Shown here: positions 13,691 through 25,139 of the stretch, one piece after another
Numbering within the stretch: the first letter of the stretch is position 1
Layout of the letters: every line of letters begins with the position of its first letter
Assembly: GCF_037975245.1 (NCBI RefSeq)
Contig: NC_092567.1
Span: forward strand, 23,712,376-23,776,375
DNA from: Apostichopus japonicus
Taxonomy: Eukaryota > Echinodermata > Holothuroidea > Aspidochirotida > Stichopodidae
Length of the DNA stretch: 64,000 nt
Direction: 5' to 3'
The notes under the pieces: generated by a model
Database searches by the model: none
Seen by the model: the letters and a program-made list of their open reading frames with translations, nothing else
Told to the model about the DNA's origin: nothing
Made by a program: the position numbers and the translations under genes

Positions 13691-16600
13691 CCAGTACCGC
13701 CCTAAAAGAGAAACAAGAAAAACCCAAAAATCTCAGCTTAGAAGACAATTATGTTCTGTGCTGGACTAGCTGAAACCTATCTGTCCACCTAAGAAGATTG
13801 GTGAACGTAAACATGTTCAATAAGTACGTCTAATGTCAGCTCAAGGTTGACTAATGCCATAGGGTGCAAAGCAATTCATAGTTTCTACAAGTCTTTTCTA
13901 TCTTTCCAGGCTTGAAAGTTGATCAAGATAAATGGAGCCAAGTTTACCCACCAAAAACATATAATTTGTGCTGAAAATAGCAAAAAAGAAGATTTCCTCG
14001 CCTTCTAGGGCTAATTATGCATTCTATTACAAACAACGACTAGCTTAAACACCGTGCTAATTTATATGAACTTTTCCAGTGAATTTTTGGTCATCAAACT
14101 TGTCTCTCTCTCTCTCATTCCAATGCTGGGTGGGTTTGATAAATTGAGAACATATATTAACAAACATCTACTATCAAGACAAATTCATAGCAGATATGAT
14201 TAGGTTACATTAACAATAAAGACATGGAAAATGAAATATCGATAAACCAATCTTAAGTACCAGCAATCCTCAATAAGCTTGGCTGCTGCTAGATAGGGAG
14301 TTGGACTGACCTTAATTAATAGGAGGTATGATGTCACTCTCCTTATGGGATTCCCCTGTATTGTTATATTGAGAACAGTAAAGACATGGAAAATGGAAAT
14401 ATTGATAAAACCAGAAATTGATAAGTTGTTTGACTACTGCTAGGAAGGGACTCACCTTAATAGGTATGATGTCACTCTCCTTAAGGGATTCCCCCGTGAA
14501 GGGATCTTTCATATCTTTTCTAATCAGTTTCTCCACGCAGTCCATAGTGACAACTTTTCCGCTATGAATAAAATTGAAACGCAGAGAGAAAAATGCTTTA
14601 AAAATCATGTTCATCTACTAGATAAGGCTGTCCATACAAGAAGGTAGAAAAAGGTATATATATATGCACTTACATATATGTGTGTTCACTTTCAGCAACA
14701 CTAACACACAAAATGATAATAATTTGTTTTCTCTTTAATGAATAAAAATCACCATAATTAAGACATTTCTTTCTAAACTTGGAGTTTATAAGAGTAAAAG
14801 AGTGACCATAATGACAGTTTGTTAAATTTTTGAACTGCCCAGCTTCAGGCAATAGTCATAAACTAAAGTCTAATTTCAGCACAGCAGTTTCTAATCACCC
14901 ATTTTATTAATTATTTAAATGGGTGAGATAATATTTTCTCAATTCAAAGATACATAAGTTCCTAGTTGCTATAGATACAATTGTTTCTATAGATACAATT
15001 GTTTCTTACCCCTGGAGGAGATTAAAGATTATCGTTTGGCATTTCCTCAAATCAATTGATCAGTTAATTGCTAATTATCAACAAGATCTGACCAAAGTAT
15101 TGGAACGGTCACATGGAAGTCAAATAGATGACAATGGTTTTATCCTCTGCTTCTTGATAGTTCTATATTTAATGTTTAGAATTTAAATTTAATGCAACAG
15201 GTGGGGGGGGGGTGGGGGATCCCTATTGTTTTGGAGAGTTCAACTAAGGTCAGAATGTAACAATTTTGTAAACACAATATTCCAAAATTGAAGCTTGGTA
15301 CATGGATTCACCATCTGAGCAGTAGAACTCAAATTACTTTCTCTGGAGGACAAAGGTCATTGGAGGTCAACAGAGGTGGAAATGTAGTAATGAAGTAAAC
15401 ATTGTAACTTTGAAAGTAAAAGTTGGATAAAGTTTGTAAGAAGTATGTGGATACAACTAAGCAAATGCACAAATATTTGGGCAAATGGCAAACATGTTCT
15501 TTACAGTTCTGTCCATATTGAGGTGCTACATTCATGAGTTCTTGCTAATCAATCCCGAATCACCACAACTTAACGCTGGATGTCTTATTTAGCTGAGTAT
15601 AAAATTGCTTTCTTACAGGTCACTAGTTTGTACCCATTCCCAAAAAATTGCTTTGTCCTCCCAGAACAAAGTTACAAATTTTCTTATTCGGTTTTCCTTT
15701 ACCCTTTACTTTATACAGACAGCAACATAAAATCCCAGAATTACTCGGCAAGTTAGAGATTGATTTCTTTTGGAGTAAAAGTATGAAAGAGAAAATGTGG
15801 AACTAACGAGTTGGAGTACTCTGCACCCATCGCAAATACCTTGTTTTAATGACTGCACATCTGATGGAATTGGTCAGGATATCGTGAGTCACAGCGCACT
15901 TGTAACGGACTTGTTTTCCTGCTAAGTTTTTACCATTGTCCTCTTTATCTGCTAAAGTGAATTCCACCGGAAGCAGGTGTTTCATCTTGAGTGGTTTGTC
16001 ACTCATAGGGCAGTAGACGGTTTTATCCTGGAATTACGGACACGGAGAAAAATTCACAAAGATAAAAAAAAAAACCCATTTCAACTCGATGTGCCGAAAA
16101 ATATTACAACCGTTTGTAAGCCTTCTTCACAAGAATACTAGGGATTGTGAAAGGTGGAATGGCAGGGTCAACCCTGACTACCTAAAATTTAAAAAAAATT
16201 TTTAATTAATTAATTGCTCTTCTATATGAAAGTAAATGCATAACAGTAAGAGGAGTTAAAGGACCTGATATTTGATACTTCAGAGGCAGGATCAAAACAT
16301 CAGGCCTCTTTTAAGTTTGAAACTTTAAATTTACGTACAGGTTTCTTAACCAAAGATGCCTTTGCCTGAGGTGTGTGAGATGGTATCCAGAATGATGGCA
16401 ATTCTTTGGCTCTTCCCGTTTGCATGTTTGAGATGGAGCCATTGCTGGTGCTCGGCATTTTCTCTGGTTCATCTGTTCTTTGCTTTTTGGCGGGTGGAGC
16501 ATCCTGAAATGGGTTCAGGGGTTTACTTGAGATGCTGGTTTCTGTTAGAATAAAAATCAAAACAAACTGTCATCTTAGTATTAAAATACAAAATGGGACT

Positions 16601-19600
16601 TCCAAATCTCTAAGAAATTTGCACCAGCATTATAGGGCTCAGCAGACAGATTGCATTTACAGGGTTTAGAAAAACCCTCATGGGATCCCTGGGGTTCACA
16701 GAAAGTTTGTATGTGGGCCCCATGTGGCCCAACTGTGATGAGCAAGGAGCATGAGTAACAATTAGTCAAACTGATAGTAAGTGCACTAACAAACAGCAGG
16801 GTTCAGGGTTGACTGTCAGAAATCTAAGATCCAATCTGTTTTCTCCTTTTTAAAAATTTATTTTTTTACTTAATTATTTAATTTGAAATTTTTGTAAGAT
16901 AACAAAGAACATTGGTTGGCTATTATTCCATCTTTAAAGGCGTTATTTAACTTGTTAAACAACACCTAGAAGGCCAGTCTGCCTTTGAGATATTGGTGGC
17001 CCTACCAACATAATCAATTTAGCAAAATACTATAATATTCGATTTTGTCACTTATTTTGCAAATCTGTCTGTGATTGAAATAGAAATGTCCTTAGAACTG
17101 TACTTACAACTTAGAACATTGTGGTGGGTGCATGCTTCTTAATAAAATATGTGAAGCTGGATAAAACCTTGCCTCTAAGCTGTTGAATTTGTCTCTTTAA
17201 CCTCCATCCTTGAGGATCCCACAATTGCTTTAAAGTATTTTAGTTTTCATGAGATTTCCCTACCTGAAGAAGCTGTGTAGTTCAAACGGGCATTCTAACA
17301 GTTAACACCCCCCTCCCCCAACCCCTCCTGCTCCCTTCACCACTGTATGATTCTGGAAGGTCAGCCAACAGACCAACTTACCATTTTTCATGAAAGCAGT
17401 CAACTTCTGGGATTGTTTGTTCTCACCGGTTTTAACTTCCTCATCCTGCAAAACATGACACAAAAAGATAACGACATCAGAAACAAAGGAAAAATTTTTA
17501 AAAGAAAAGTTTCTCCCCACAGTCGAAATATGCCTAGAACAGATTGATCAGCAGATGTCAGTCCCTACACCTCTCCTATGTTATATATAACAGTTGTAGA
17601 ACAGTTCTTAACATTTCCATTAACTGGTTACCTTGGTAACCATCAGGCTATTGCAACTTTCTTGATCGAGGAAAACTATTTGGGAAATATTTGCTGATAT
17701 CCTTGCACTGCTTCAGGGAGGCAGTTCATTTTGGAGGGCCCGGACCAGAGATAAAAGTTTTGTGAAAACCGGGGCAGGCACTGCGTTGTAGGTAAATGCA
17801 GCAGGTACAGATATAGTTATTGCGCATGTGTCAGTGTTTGCAGAGATCCATAAATAACTTTCAACACAAAATAGGAAAGTAATATGAAGAGGTAAGAAAG
17901 AAGTTTATCAATATATATTTGGAGAAATGTCTTCTCTATATATCACTTTTTGTTCTTAATCTGATCTATTTTCATATGTTGGGCTTCTGATTGTGGATCC
18001 CATCTTATCTGCCCATCTCATCTGGCCCAATAGAAAATCAATGCCTGCACTGTTTTAACAAGAATTTAAATCTAACTGAAAATTGATCATTGTTAATGGT
18101 GCTTACTAAACAAGCCAAAAGACCATATCCTCTGAGGGGCTTACAGGTACCACTGTGCTGTGGACTCAACAGTACACTTATTGCTGGTGGGATTTCTGCA
18201 GAAATGCACCACAAAGTTGAACACTTTTTACAAAGCATGCTATTCAATAAACATTCGTTGGTATTGTCACCTGCTAATTCAAGTCTTTTAGGTATAAATT
18301 TATGAAACTGTTTTTTTTACTTCATACCATAAATGATGTACACCTACCTTAGCTGTGTTATGGGGACAAGAATGTGAAGGTCAACAACTTGTAGAGTGTG
18401 TAAAGTCAGGGTACTAAAGTTATATTGAAACAAGTCATGAGATGAAGCAAACAGTTATCAATAAATCGGCAGACAAGGTTGAAATCTCTCACTTTCAAGA
18501 GGTTTTGAAGCTTACTTAATATTTAGGGCATTCTACCTCAAAAGCAGTCACTTCCACTCCATTACTAATAAAGAGCATGTCTGCCAAATCCACTTTTAAA
18601 TTAGAAATATTTTGTTATTCAAATGTTACCAATTTTGCTTCTACTTCTTCACCCGAGATGGTGTAGACCATTGCTTAGTAAGGCAAATTCATAACTGTAA
18701 CAGCTTCAACCAATATGATGAGCTAAGAAGGCTGTTAACATAAATATTTGTACATTTTCTGATAAAGTTGTATAGCAACACAGGCCTGGTAATAATAGAT
18801 ACCTTTAAAAGGGAGTCTATCTTGGAGTAGGAAATGTCAGCTCTTAGGTCCCTTATGTAACAGCTAATAATGTATTCTGTTATATTCATGCATGTGAGGG
18901 GGGAGGGGAGAGGGGAGGAGACAAGCTCGAAAAAGGTAGCCATAAAAATTCCAGAAACAAACTCGCTTGCTTGATCAGTGATGACACAGGTCTGTGCATC
19001 AGGACTCGGGCAATAACTGAATAAAGTTTGCTTTGGTATACTTTTCTGCTCTTTTCAGATTAACTTAACAGAATAACTCAAAGTGCTATACAAGTGCAAA
19101 AATCATAGCAATTTTGTATGCAAAAATCATAGTATTTTATACAAGAATCAAATCAGAGTGCTCATTTAAAAATACCACACAGAATTTGAAAACTAAATAA
19201 TCTCCCTGGTTGAATAACTGAATATACACATATTAACACACATCAAATATATACCAAGTTTCTACTTTTCACATCCATGTGCAAATGACCAAAGGTACAT
19301 TATACACATTCTTTGCATGCTTAGCACAATTTAAATAATCTACCACTCACCATGATTGTAGCCCTACAGAGATGCAAATAAAAACGGGGCTTTGATAACG
19401 CCTCACCTGTGAGTCTAGGGTCCACAGAAACAATCTAGAACCTCAAGACAATAAGGTCTCACATATAGTTTTCTTAACCATAAGATGCAGTAGACCAAGT
19501 TTACAGGGTATTTTACACCTCACATGCGACAGAACTTTGCCCACCTGCGCTCAATATGATAAGGCTTGATGTAAGCAGCAGGGATGTAAGTGCAGCCAAA

Positions 19601-22600
19601 AAAAAAAACCGGAAAACTATTCGGAGACCCCGGGTGAATGCCGTCCTAACACATCCTACTCCTAGCTTTGACTACTTACACACTATCGTTATGTTAGGCT
19701 AGCTCAGAAGTATTAGCGCTAACACATCTTACCCCTAGTTCTTACTACTTACACACTATCGTTATGTTAGGCTAGCTCAAAGTTACGAATACGTCGCAGC
19801 GAACTACGGAATAAAAAACAGTCTCACATTCGAATGCGATCACAAATATCGACTTTCATATGTGTATCCCGTAGATTTCCGCCGCTCACAAATATCACAA
19901 GCGTTAATTCCGAAAGTTATGTCGAGCACCAGCAGTTACGAAGATATCAATTAGCAGTCCAATCAACGTGAATTAGGCAAGGTTTTTCAACGACAGAAAT
20001 GAGCTATGGCGATTTGAAGTTCGCACGTACGCAACGATATTCACATGGCACAATGTTGTACAGTGCAATGCGATGATGCGAAACAGGAATGGTATTTTGA
20101 TTGATCGATGAGTGAAAGTTGAAGTTAGCTTGCTGCAACGGGCCAGGCATTTTTGCCGCGTTGTGTCTTTGATATTCGAACAATTTTTTGGAACTTTATT
20201 GGAATTAAAAAAAAACAGATTTCCGTAAAAATACGGAAGACTTTACATCCCTGAAAAAAAAACCGGATTTCCGTAAAAATACGGAAGACTTACATCCCTG
20301 AAGCAGGTACATGCCCACTTGGCTTACTAACCATTAGGTTCATTGGAGCATATGAAATATCAGTATACGTACAAAACTGACAAGTTAAAATACCTTTTCC
20401 TGTTTACTCTGTCTCTCAAATTCCTTCATCTGTTTTTCAATCTCCTGTTTTTTGTGAAGGATGTACTCTAGAATCGCTTCTTTGTCATACAGCCATCCAT
20501 CAGGTCTAAACAGGAAAGGAAAATATCAGAGATAAATTCAGTTTTTATATGCATTCCACACAGTAGGCCGTAACAAGACTGAACAGATTCCTCACAGCTG
20601 CTTGGGATCTAATTCTGGCCTCCTGTCTATTCCTTCAATGGAGTGGATACATTGGCCTAATGTTGAGGGGAAACTGTACTATCATGACACTATTCAAAGC
20701 ACTTGTGTTAACGGACTGAGCAGTTGAATGGATTCATGTTCTGAACTGTTCATACTGTCATTTCCATTGCATTAAAGCATGATATGAGAGGACAGTATAG
20801 AATGGTACTGACTTGTCCAAACCAGTTGAACAGATTTCTATGAATATTCATTCAGATTGGTTCTTATGCACCGAATTATCCACAACCCTGGCTAGGAAAT
20901 ATCCATAGGAGATGTTCTTTTTGTAAACCATCACCTTGCAACCAACCATAATGGCAATAGCTGAGTACATGTTGAATAACCACGGGAACACACTAACTAC
21001 TAGTCCGCTTTTCAAGAAACTAAGCTTGCTTAAACACGATGATATCATCAAAATGAAGCCTGCAGCTTTTGCTTACAAATCATGGAAAGGGTCACTGCCG
21101 GAAAATTTCCACAGATTTATTAATAGTAACAAAACTTTTTATCACCATCAAATGAGACAAACTTATACTGCACATCGTAATTTTTACCGTACCACTATAG
21201 GAACCTAAAGCTTTCGTAACCGTATAATTAAAACGTATGGAATTCCCTTCAGATAATATAAAGACCAAAAAGTTGTTGATTTATTTAAGAAGTATTTAAT
21301 AAAATACATCATCAAAACATACTAATACGGTTGTATTATATTTTTCTTCTTTACCAGGGAGTCTTCTACTCTGTTAAGCCAATTCAGGCTTTACAGAAGA
21401 CTTCCTTTCACATCATAATTTTTTTGTGATAAAACAAATAAATAAACAAACAAATAACACTTGAAAGTGGAATAGATCATGGCAAGATATATGCTTATTA
21501 CTAATGCATGTATGTCATGCATTTTTATACAAAGTAAAAGAAAACATTTCCTAATTCCTTCTATACATTACAAAGGAAATCATACATGAATTTAAAGTTG
21601 CAAAGTTTACTAAATTTTCAAGAAAATATGGTAGTAAGCAGTTTTGATGTCACCCTATGTTTAGACAGAAATTCTAAAAGTAAGACAAATTAGGAAATAG
21701 CTAAGGTTGATGATTTCAAAAAGATTTGATCGGAGGACTTGCAGTACTTGACCATCAAATATGATCACGCAAATCATCTGGTAAGGCCCAGCTTTACCAC
21801 ACAGAAGCAGTACCAACATATCACATAATTTAAAGACAAATTATCTTGAAACCTAGCAAGGAAGCTTGTCCTGCACCAATGATTTCGTTTTATTTTAGTA
21901 CAATCCAACAGATATATGTGAACATCAAAATTTTACTTGCAACAACCTGTAAAGCAGATTGTAACTTACGTTATAACTGGATTCTTACATGGCTGCAAAC
22001 TTAAACTGCAACAATCAAACCCTTTAACTGAGTCTGTTCCAAGCCTTGCATGATTTGTTCCATATCCGGATGTTGCTATAAAAGAGAAAAGAAGAAAATA
22101 CTTGTTGAAGAAATATAACAAATGTCATCAAGATGTTGTAATTTGAGCAATTCTGAAGGGAAAAAATTGTTTCAATTTCATTTCATATTATGTTTTCTCA
22201 CATATGAGGATTTTAACTTTTAATTGAAGGAAACAGATCTGGCACTGAAAACGACTTCTAGTGAACACTGCATTATTTTCAGGTAGAACAGGGTACCCAC
22301 TCCCTTACCAAATCAGGGACTGGTGCTGGAAGTTTTGGTATCACACTGTGTACTGTAAAGTGTAATGATGTATTTTCATACACTTATAAGCGAAAACCAC
22401 ATGCAGAGAAATGTGCTTATCCTTTGCCCTGAAATGAGTGACAGTAGTACATAGATTCTTGTAGAATTCTTTTCTCATATATATTATGCCAGAAACCGAT
22501 ATCGACATCGCGGAATACAGGATAATCTGTGACTATAATTAAAGTGGTATAACTATACTTTCGCAAAACTAGTATCAACACTGTTTGAACATGTACTACG

Positions 22601-22729
22601 AAACAGCAAACTATATCTAACACTCTAAGTTAAGCCTGAATGTTTTCGTCCGTTTTTACCAGCGTCTTTCTTTCTTTCATGGTAGGTATATACACAACCA
22701 GCTGTGGCGTTCCTCTGATGCCTCGTCAT
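13627..22729 (-). CDS. NOSIP: Nitric oxide synthase-interacting protein (U-box E3 ligase), 8 coding exons, complete
   Basis: Coding exons, in transcription order on the minus strand, are 22729-22660, 22075-21970, 20505-20394, 17445-17382, 16541-16339, 16027-15840, 14561-14456 and 13701-13627. Every junction is GT/AG and phases join, giving 924 bp, or 307 residues plus TGA; vertebrate NOSIP is about 300. The start MTRHQRNATAG is the family N-terminus. Exons 2-3 carry the N-terminal half of the U-box (FDCCSLSLQPC, then PDGWLYDKEAILEYIL), followed by a Lys/Glu-rich helix. Exon 5 has a basic KKQR patch, a possible nuclear signal, and the family motif LPSFWIPS. Exon 6 has YCPMSDKPL and YKCAVTHDIL. 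Exons 7-8 carry the C-terminal U-box half (VVTMDCVEKLIRKDM) and the GGTGFASSG/KKARPVM tail. NOSIP is known to bind NO synthases and act as a ubiquitin ligase; that role is from the family. The exon 5 acceptor could instead lie 7 bases further in, but only 16541 keeps the phase. The 3' UTR is unusual because it contains tandem copies of the terminal coding exon. Confidence 0.93.
19579..20300. mobile_element. Non-autonomous DNA transposon, 722 bp, in NOSIP intron
   Basis: Terminal inverted repeat CAGGGATGTAAGT at both ends, flanked by AAGCAG directly outside each end. Inside are a ~74-bp tandem duplication (about 19645-19782), in which ACTATCGTTATGTTAGGC recurs, and a ~47-bp tandem duplication of the right end (about 20207-20300) carrying the hairpin TTCCGTAAAAATACGGAA twice. 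No coding capacity is visible. Confidence 0.68.
20936..21448 (+). mobile_element. 3' end of a non-LTR retrotransposon (RT C-terminal fragment)
   Basis: The frame from about 20936 encodes SPLFKKLSLLKHDDI, then LPENFHRF and NRIIKTYGIPF (past one stop). This is the familiar C-terminal tail of CR1/Jockey-type reverse transcriptases. It is followed by a short 3' UTR and an AAATAAATAAACAAAC-type tail at 21437-21458. The element is 5'-truncated, as is usual for LINE insertions, and sits in a NOSIP intron. Confidence 0.66.
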
Positions 22730-23459
22730 GGTGGACTATGCAAGGTACAAGTTGTGAGGCTGTGAAATAAGCCACAAAATCTTCAAATTCCTGCTTTAAT
22801 TATTGCGAGAAAAGTGACAGACTGTACTTTTGTGTACAAGTACAAGACTAAAGCAAAAACTTATGGCCCGCCGTTGGGTATGATATGTAGAGGGCGATGG
22901 TCCGCAAATAGGTATCTAACATGTATCACACTAGTTTGGCCGTAGTCCAACGCGCTTTCATGTATTACATCGATTATGAAGAGCAGGGACCTGGGTGAAT
23001 CGGGGCTCATCCCTCATAGAAGCTCATGTGAACGCGCTGTTATAGGCTATACCCCCAGTCCGGCGAACGGTATCTGTGGTAACAATAATTTAACCACAAT
23101 TAAATACTGTGCATGTTGGACTTTATACCAACCAGCGTATACCGCCCGGTACTGCTTCCCCCTACTAATATCGACAATATTCCCCCACTCACCCCATCCT
23201 CCTCCTCCCCATCCAGGCAATGTCTGACAAAAGTCATTTGTGGTACTTGCTGACATTCTGAACAGTGAATCACATAAAAATTGGTTACCTCCCCAGTTAT
23301 GCTAATCGTGCTCAGTATTTTGACGTTGAGAGCATAAATAGGATGCCATATGTCTCTTAGCAATTCATATCAAGATAGAAATACACAATCGGGTTCTGCT
23401 CGTTTATGCATTGTATGTGAGTGACATACTTGACGGAGGATAATATGACCTACATACCG
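22730..23459. promoter_or_regulatory. NOSIP upstream region
   Basis: This is the 5' flank of NOSIP on the minus strand, less AT-rich than its surroundings just above the ATG. No TATA box at a convincing distance. Nothing else recognised. Confidence 0.35.
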
Positions 23460-23590
23460 ATATCGAGTGAAGAAATTATCCCGAGATAAAAGAAAAATAT
23501 CGACATAGTTATCTCGGCGCGATAAAATTTATCACGAGATAATCAAAAGATCTCCTGACAATTATCCCGAAATAATTTATGATCTCGAAA
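23460..23590. repeat. Cluster of TTATC-CGAGATAA half-palindromes
   Basis: ATTATCCCGAGATAA, TTATCTCGGCGCGATAA, TTATCACGAGATAA and ATTATCCCGAAATAA follow each other within 130 bp, ending at the hAT insertion. It lies about 0.75 kb upstream of the NOSIP start codon. Confidence 0.7.
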
Positions 23591-25103
23591 CATTAGCGTA
23601 GCCAGGATTTTTTTCAGTTGGGGGCGCTGGGGGGGGGGGGGCTTGACCATTTCATGGGAGGGCGTCTTGTTACTACTTAAGCGGAGCGCCACCTTATCTG
23701 TGCAACCGATGTGAATGCGGACGTAGGTATTACGAAGTGCTAAGTACAGAAGTGATACCCGTCCGTGTCGCGGGCAAAGCGCCACCATGAGTTGGCGCGC
23801 AGCGTACCGGAATTTTTAGCTAAAAAGGCCTCCTAGATCGTTGGAAATGACACAATTCCCAGACCTTGTAAGCTGCTCTAAAGTTTTCTCAACATCTTTT
23901 ATTTTGAGATCCCATGTCTTGATATGGTCATCAAATAGTTCAGTGAAAGTCTGGTAAGTTATACTTTGAAATATCATGACATATCTTTGTGAGTTTGACA
24001 CCGGCATTGACATTTTTCGACAAATCTGCAAATTGCGCGTGAAAAATAAGGCAAGATTGACTGGGCTTTCAGGTAAGTAACATACTGAAATGACCGAACT
24101 ATATGTCAAACTGACATCAATGATTGCATCTGAAATATTATTGAGGGGATAGATTGATTGGCCGGTAGTTCTCAGCCATAGTATTGCCTCCTTTCTTGAA
24201 AATTTGGTTTCTTAGCGGTTTAACGAGCATCAGGGTACGTCCCAGAAGTGAAAACCCGATTGAAAATGTAACAGCTGTTACTCTAGAGTATCGAGGCAAT
24301 GACGCCGAGCAATAATGTGAGAAACCTGTATGATGTCAGCAATTTTTACCTTTTAACATCTTCTTTGGCATTCCAGTACCTGGAAACCACCTTTCTATAA
24401 GGGTTTAGTATAGCTCACAGCTTGTTTGATCAGTCAATGCGCACTGGTTACATGATCCTGGTTGGCTGTTTGTATCAGTATTTATTCAGGCGCGTAGCGA
24501 GGAATTTGCCAAGGGAGCGCGAACCTGTAGGCAAATTATCAGAGCCGTAGATTCGGCATTGGAAACTATCTAAGCGTAGCGCCACCATAAGTTGGCGCGA
24601 AGCGTAAAAGAAAATTTTGGCCGAAAATGCCTCCCAGATCGCTGGAAATGGCACTTCCAAGGCCTTGCAAGTTGCATCTAAGCATTTTCTATTTTGAAAT
24701 TACTAGCGATATCATAAAAACGTACAAAAATATGCTTAAGAGGGGGGGGGGGGGTCGCCCCCTTCGCCCCCTGGCTACGCGCCTGTTTATTAGAGCAGGA
24801 ATTATATAATTCGACGGTCGTTAACATGAGTTTTCAGTACAGTGCGACTACTGTAGATGTCTTCTCGGCCTATGTGCTATGTCACGTCAGGTTTTGCAGC
24901 AACTATAGCCTACTGCCGGTCCGCGGTCGAAGGGTCGTTCATGACTGGTCACCATGGAGATTCGAGACCATTCAGACCAATGATATATTTTTCGCAACAT
25001 GTAATTTTTTTCGACACCCAAAATCCAAGTGGGAGGGCGACTGGGGGTGACAAGCTTTCATGGGGGGCTGTCCCCCACCCCCCCCCCCGTAGCTACGCCA
25101 CTG
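23591..25103. mobile_element. hAT-like non-autonomous DNA transposon, 1.5 kb, with 8-bp TSD
   Basis: Left end CATTAGCGTAGC and right end (reverse complement) CAGTGGCGTAGC form hAT-style terminal inverted repeats. The perfect 8-bp target duplication TCTCGAAA lies at 23583-23590 and 25104-25111. Poly-G and poly-C tracts lie inside both ends. No transposase frame is recognisable; the open frames here, including a 97-residue one at 23816-24109 on the minus strand, look like nothing known. Confidence 0.72.
24487..24785. mobile_element. Nested related element, 299 bp, inside the hAT-like element
   Basis: Ends CAGGCGCGTAGCGAGG and (reverse complement) CAGGCGCGTAGCCAGGGG, flanked by TTTATT on both sides (24481-24486 and 24786-24791). 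The interior repeats words of the host element's left part, such as GCGCCACCAT, AGTTGGCGCG and CCAGATCGCTGGAAATG, so it is a family member that inserted into, or was duplicated within, a relative. Confidence 0.6.
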
Positions 25104-25139
25104 TCTCGAAATGATGTCATCGAAAAATAATTCATCACG

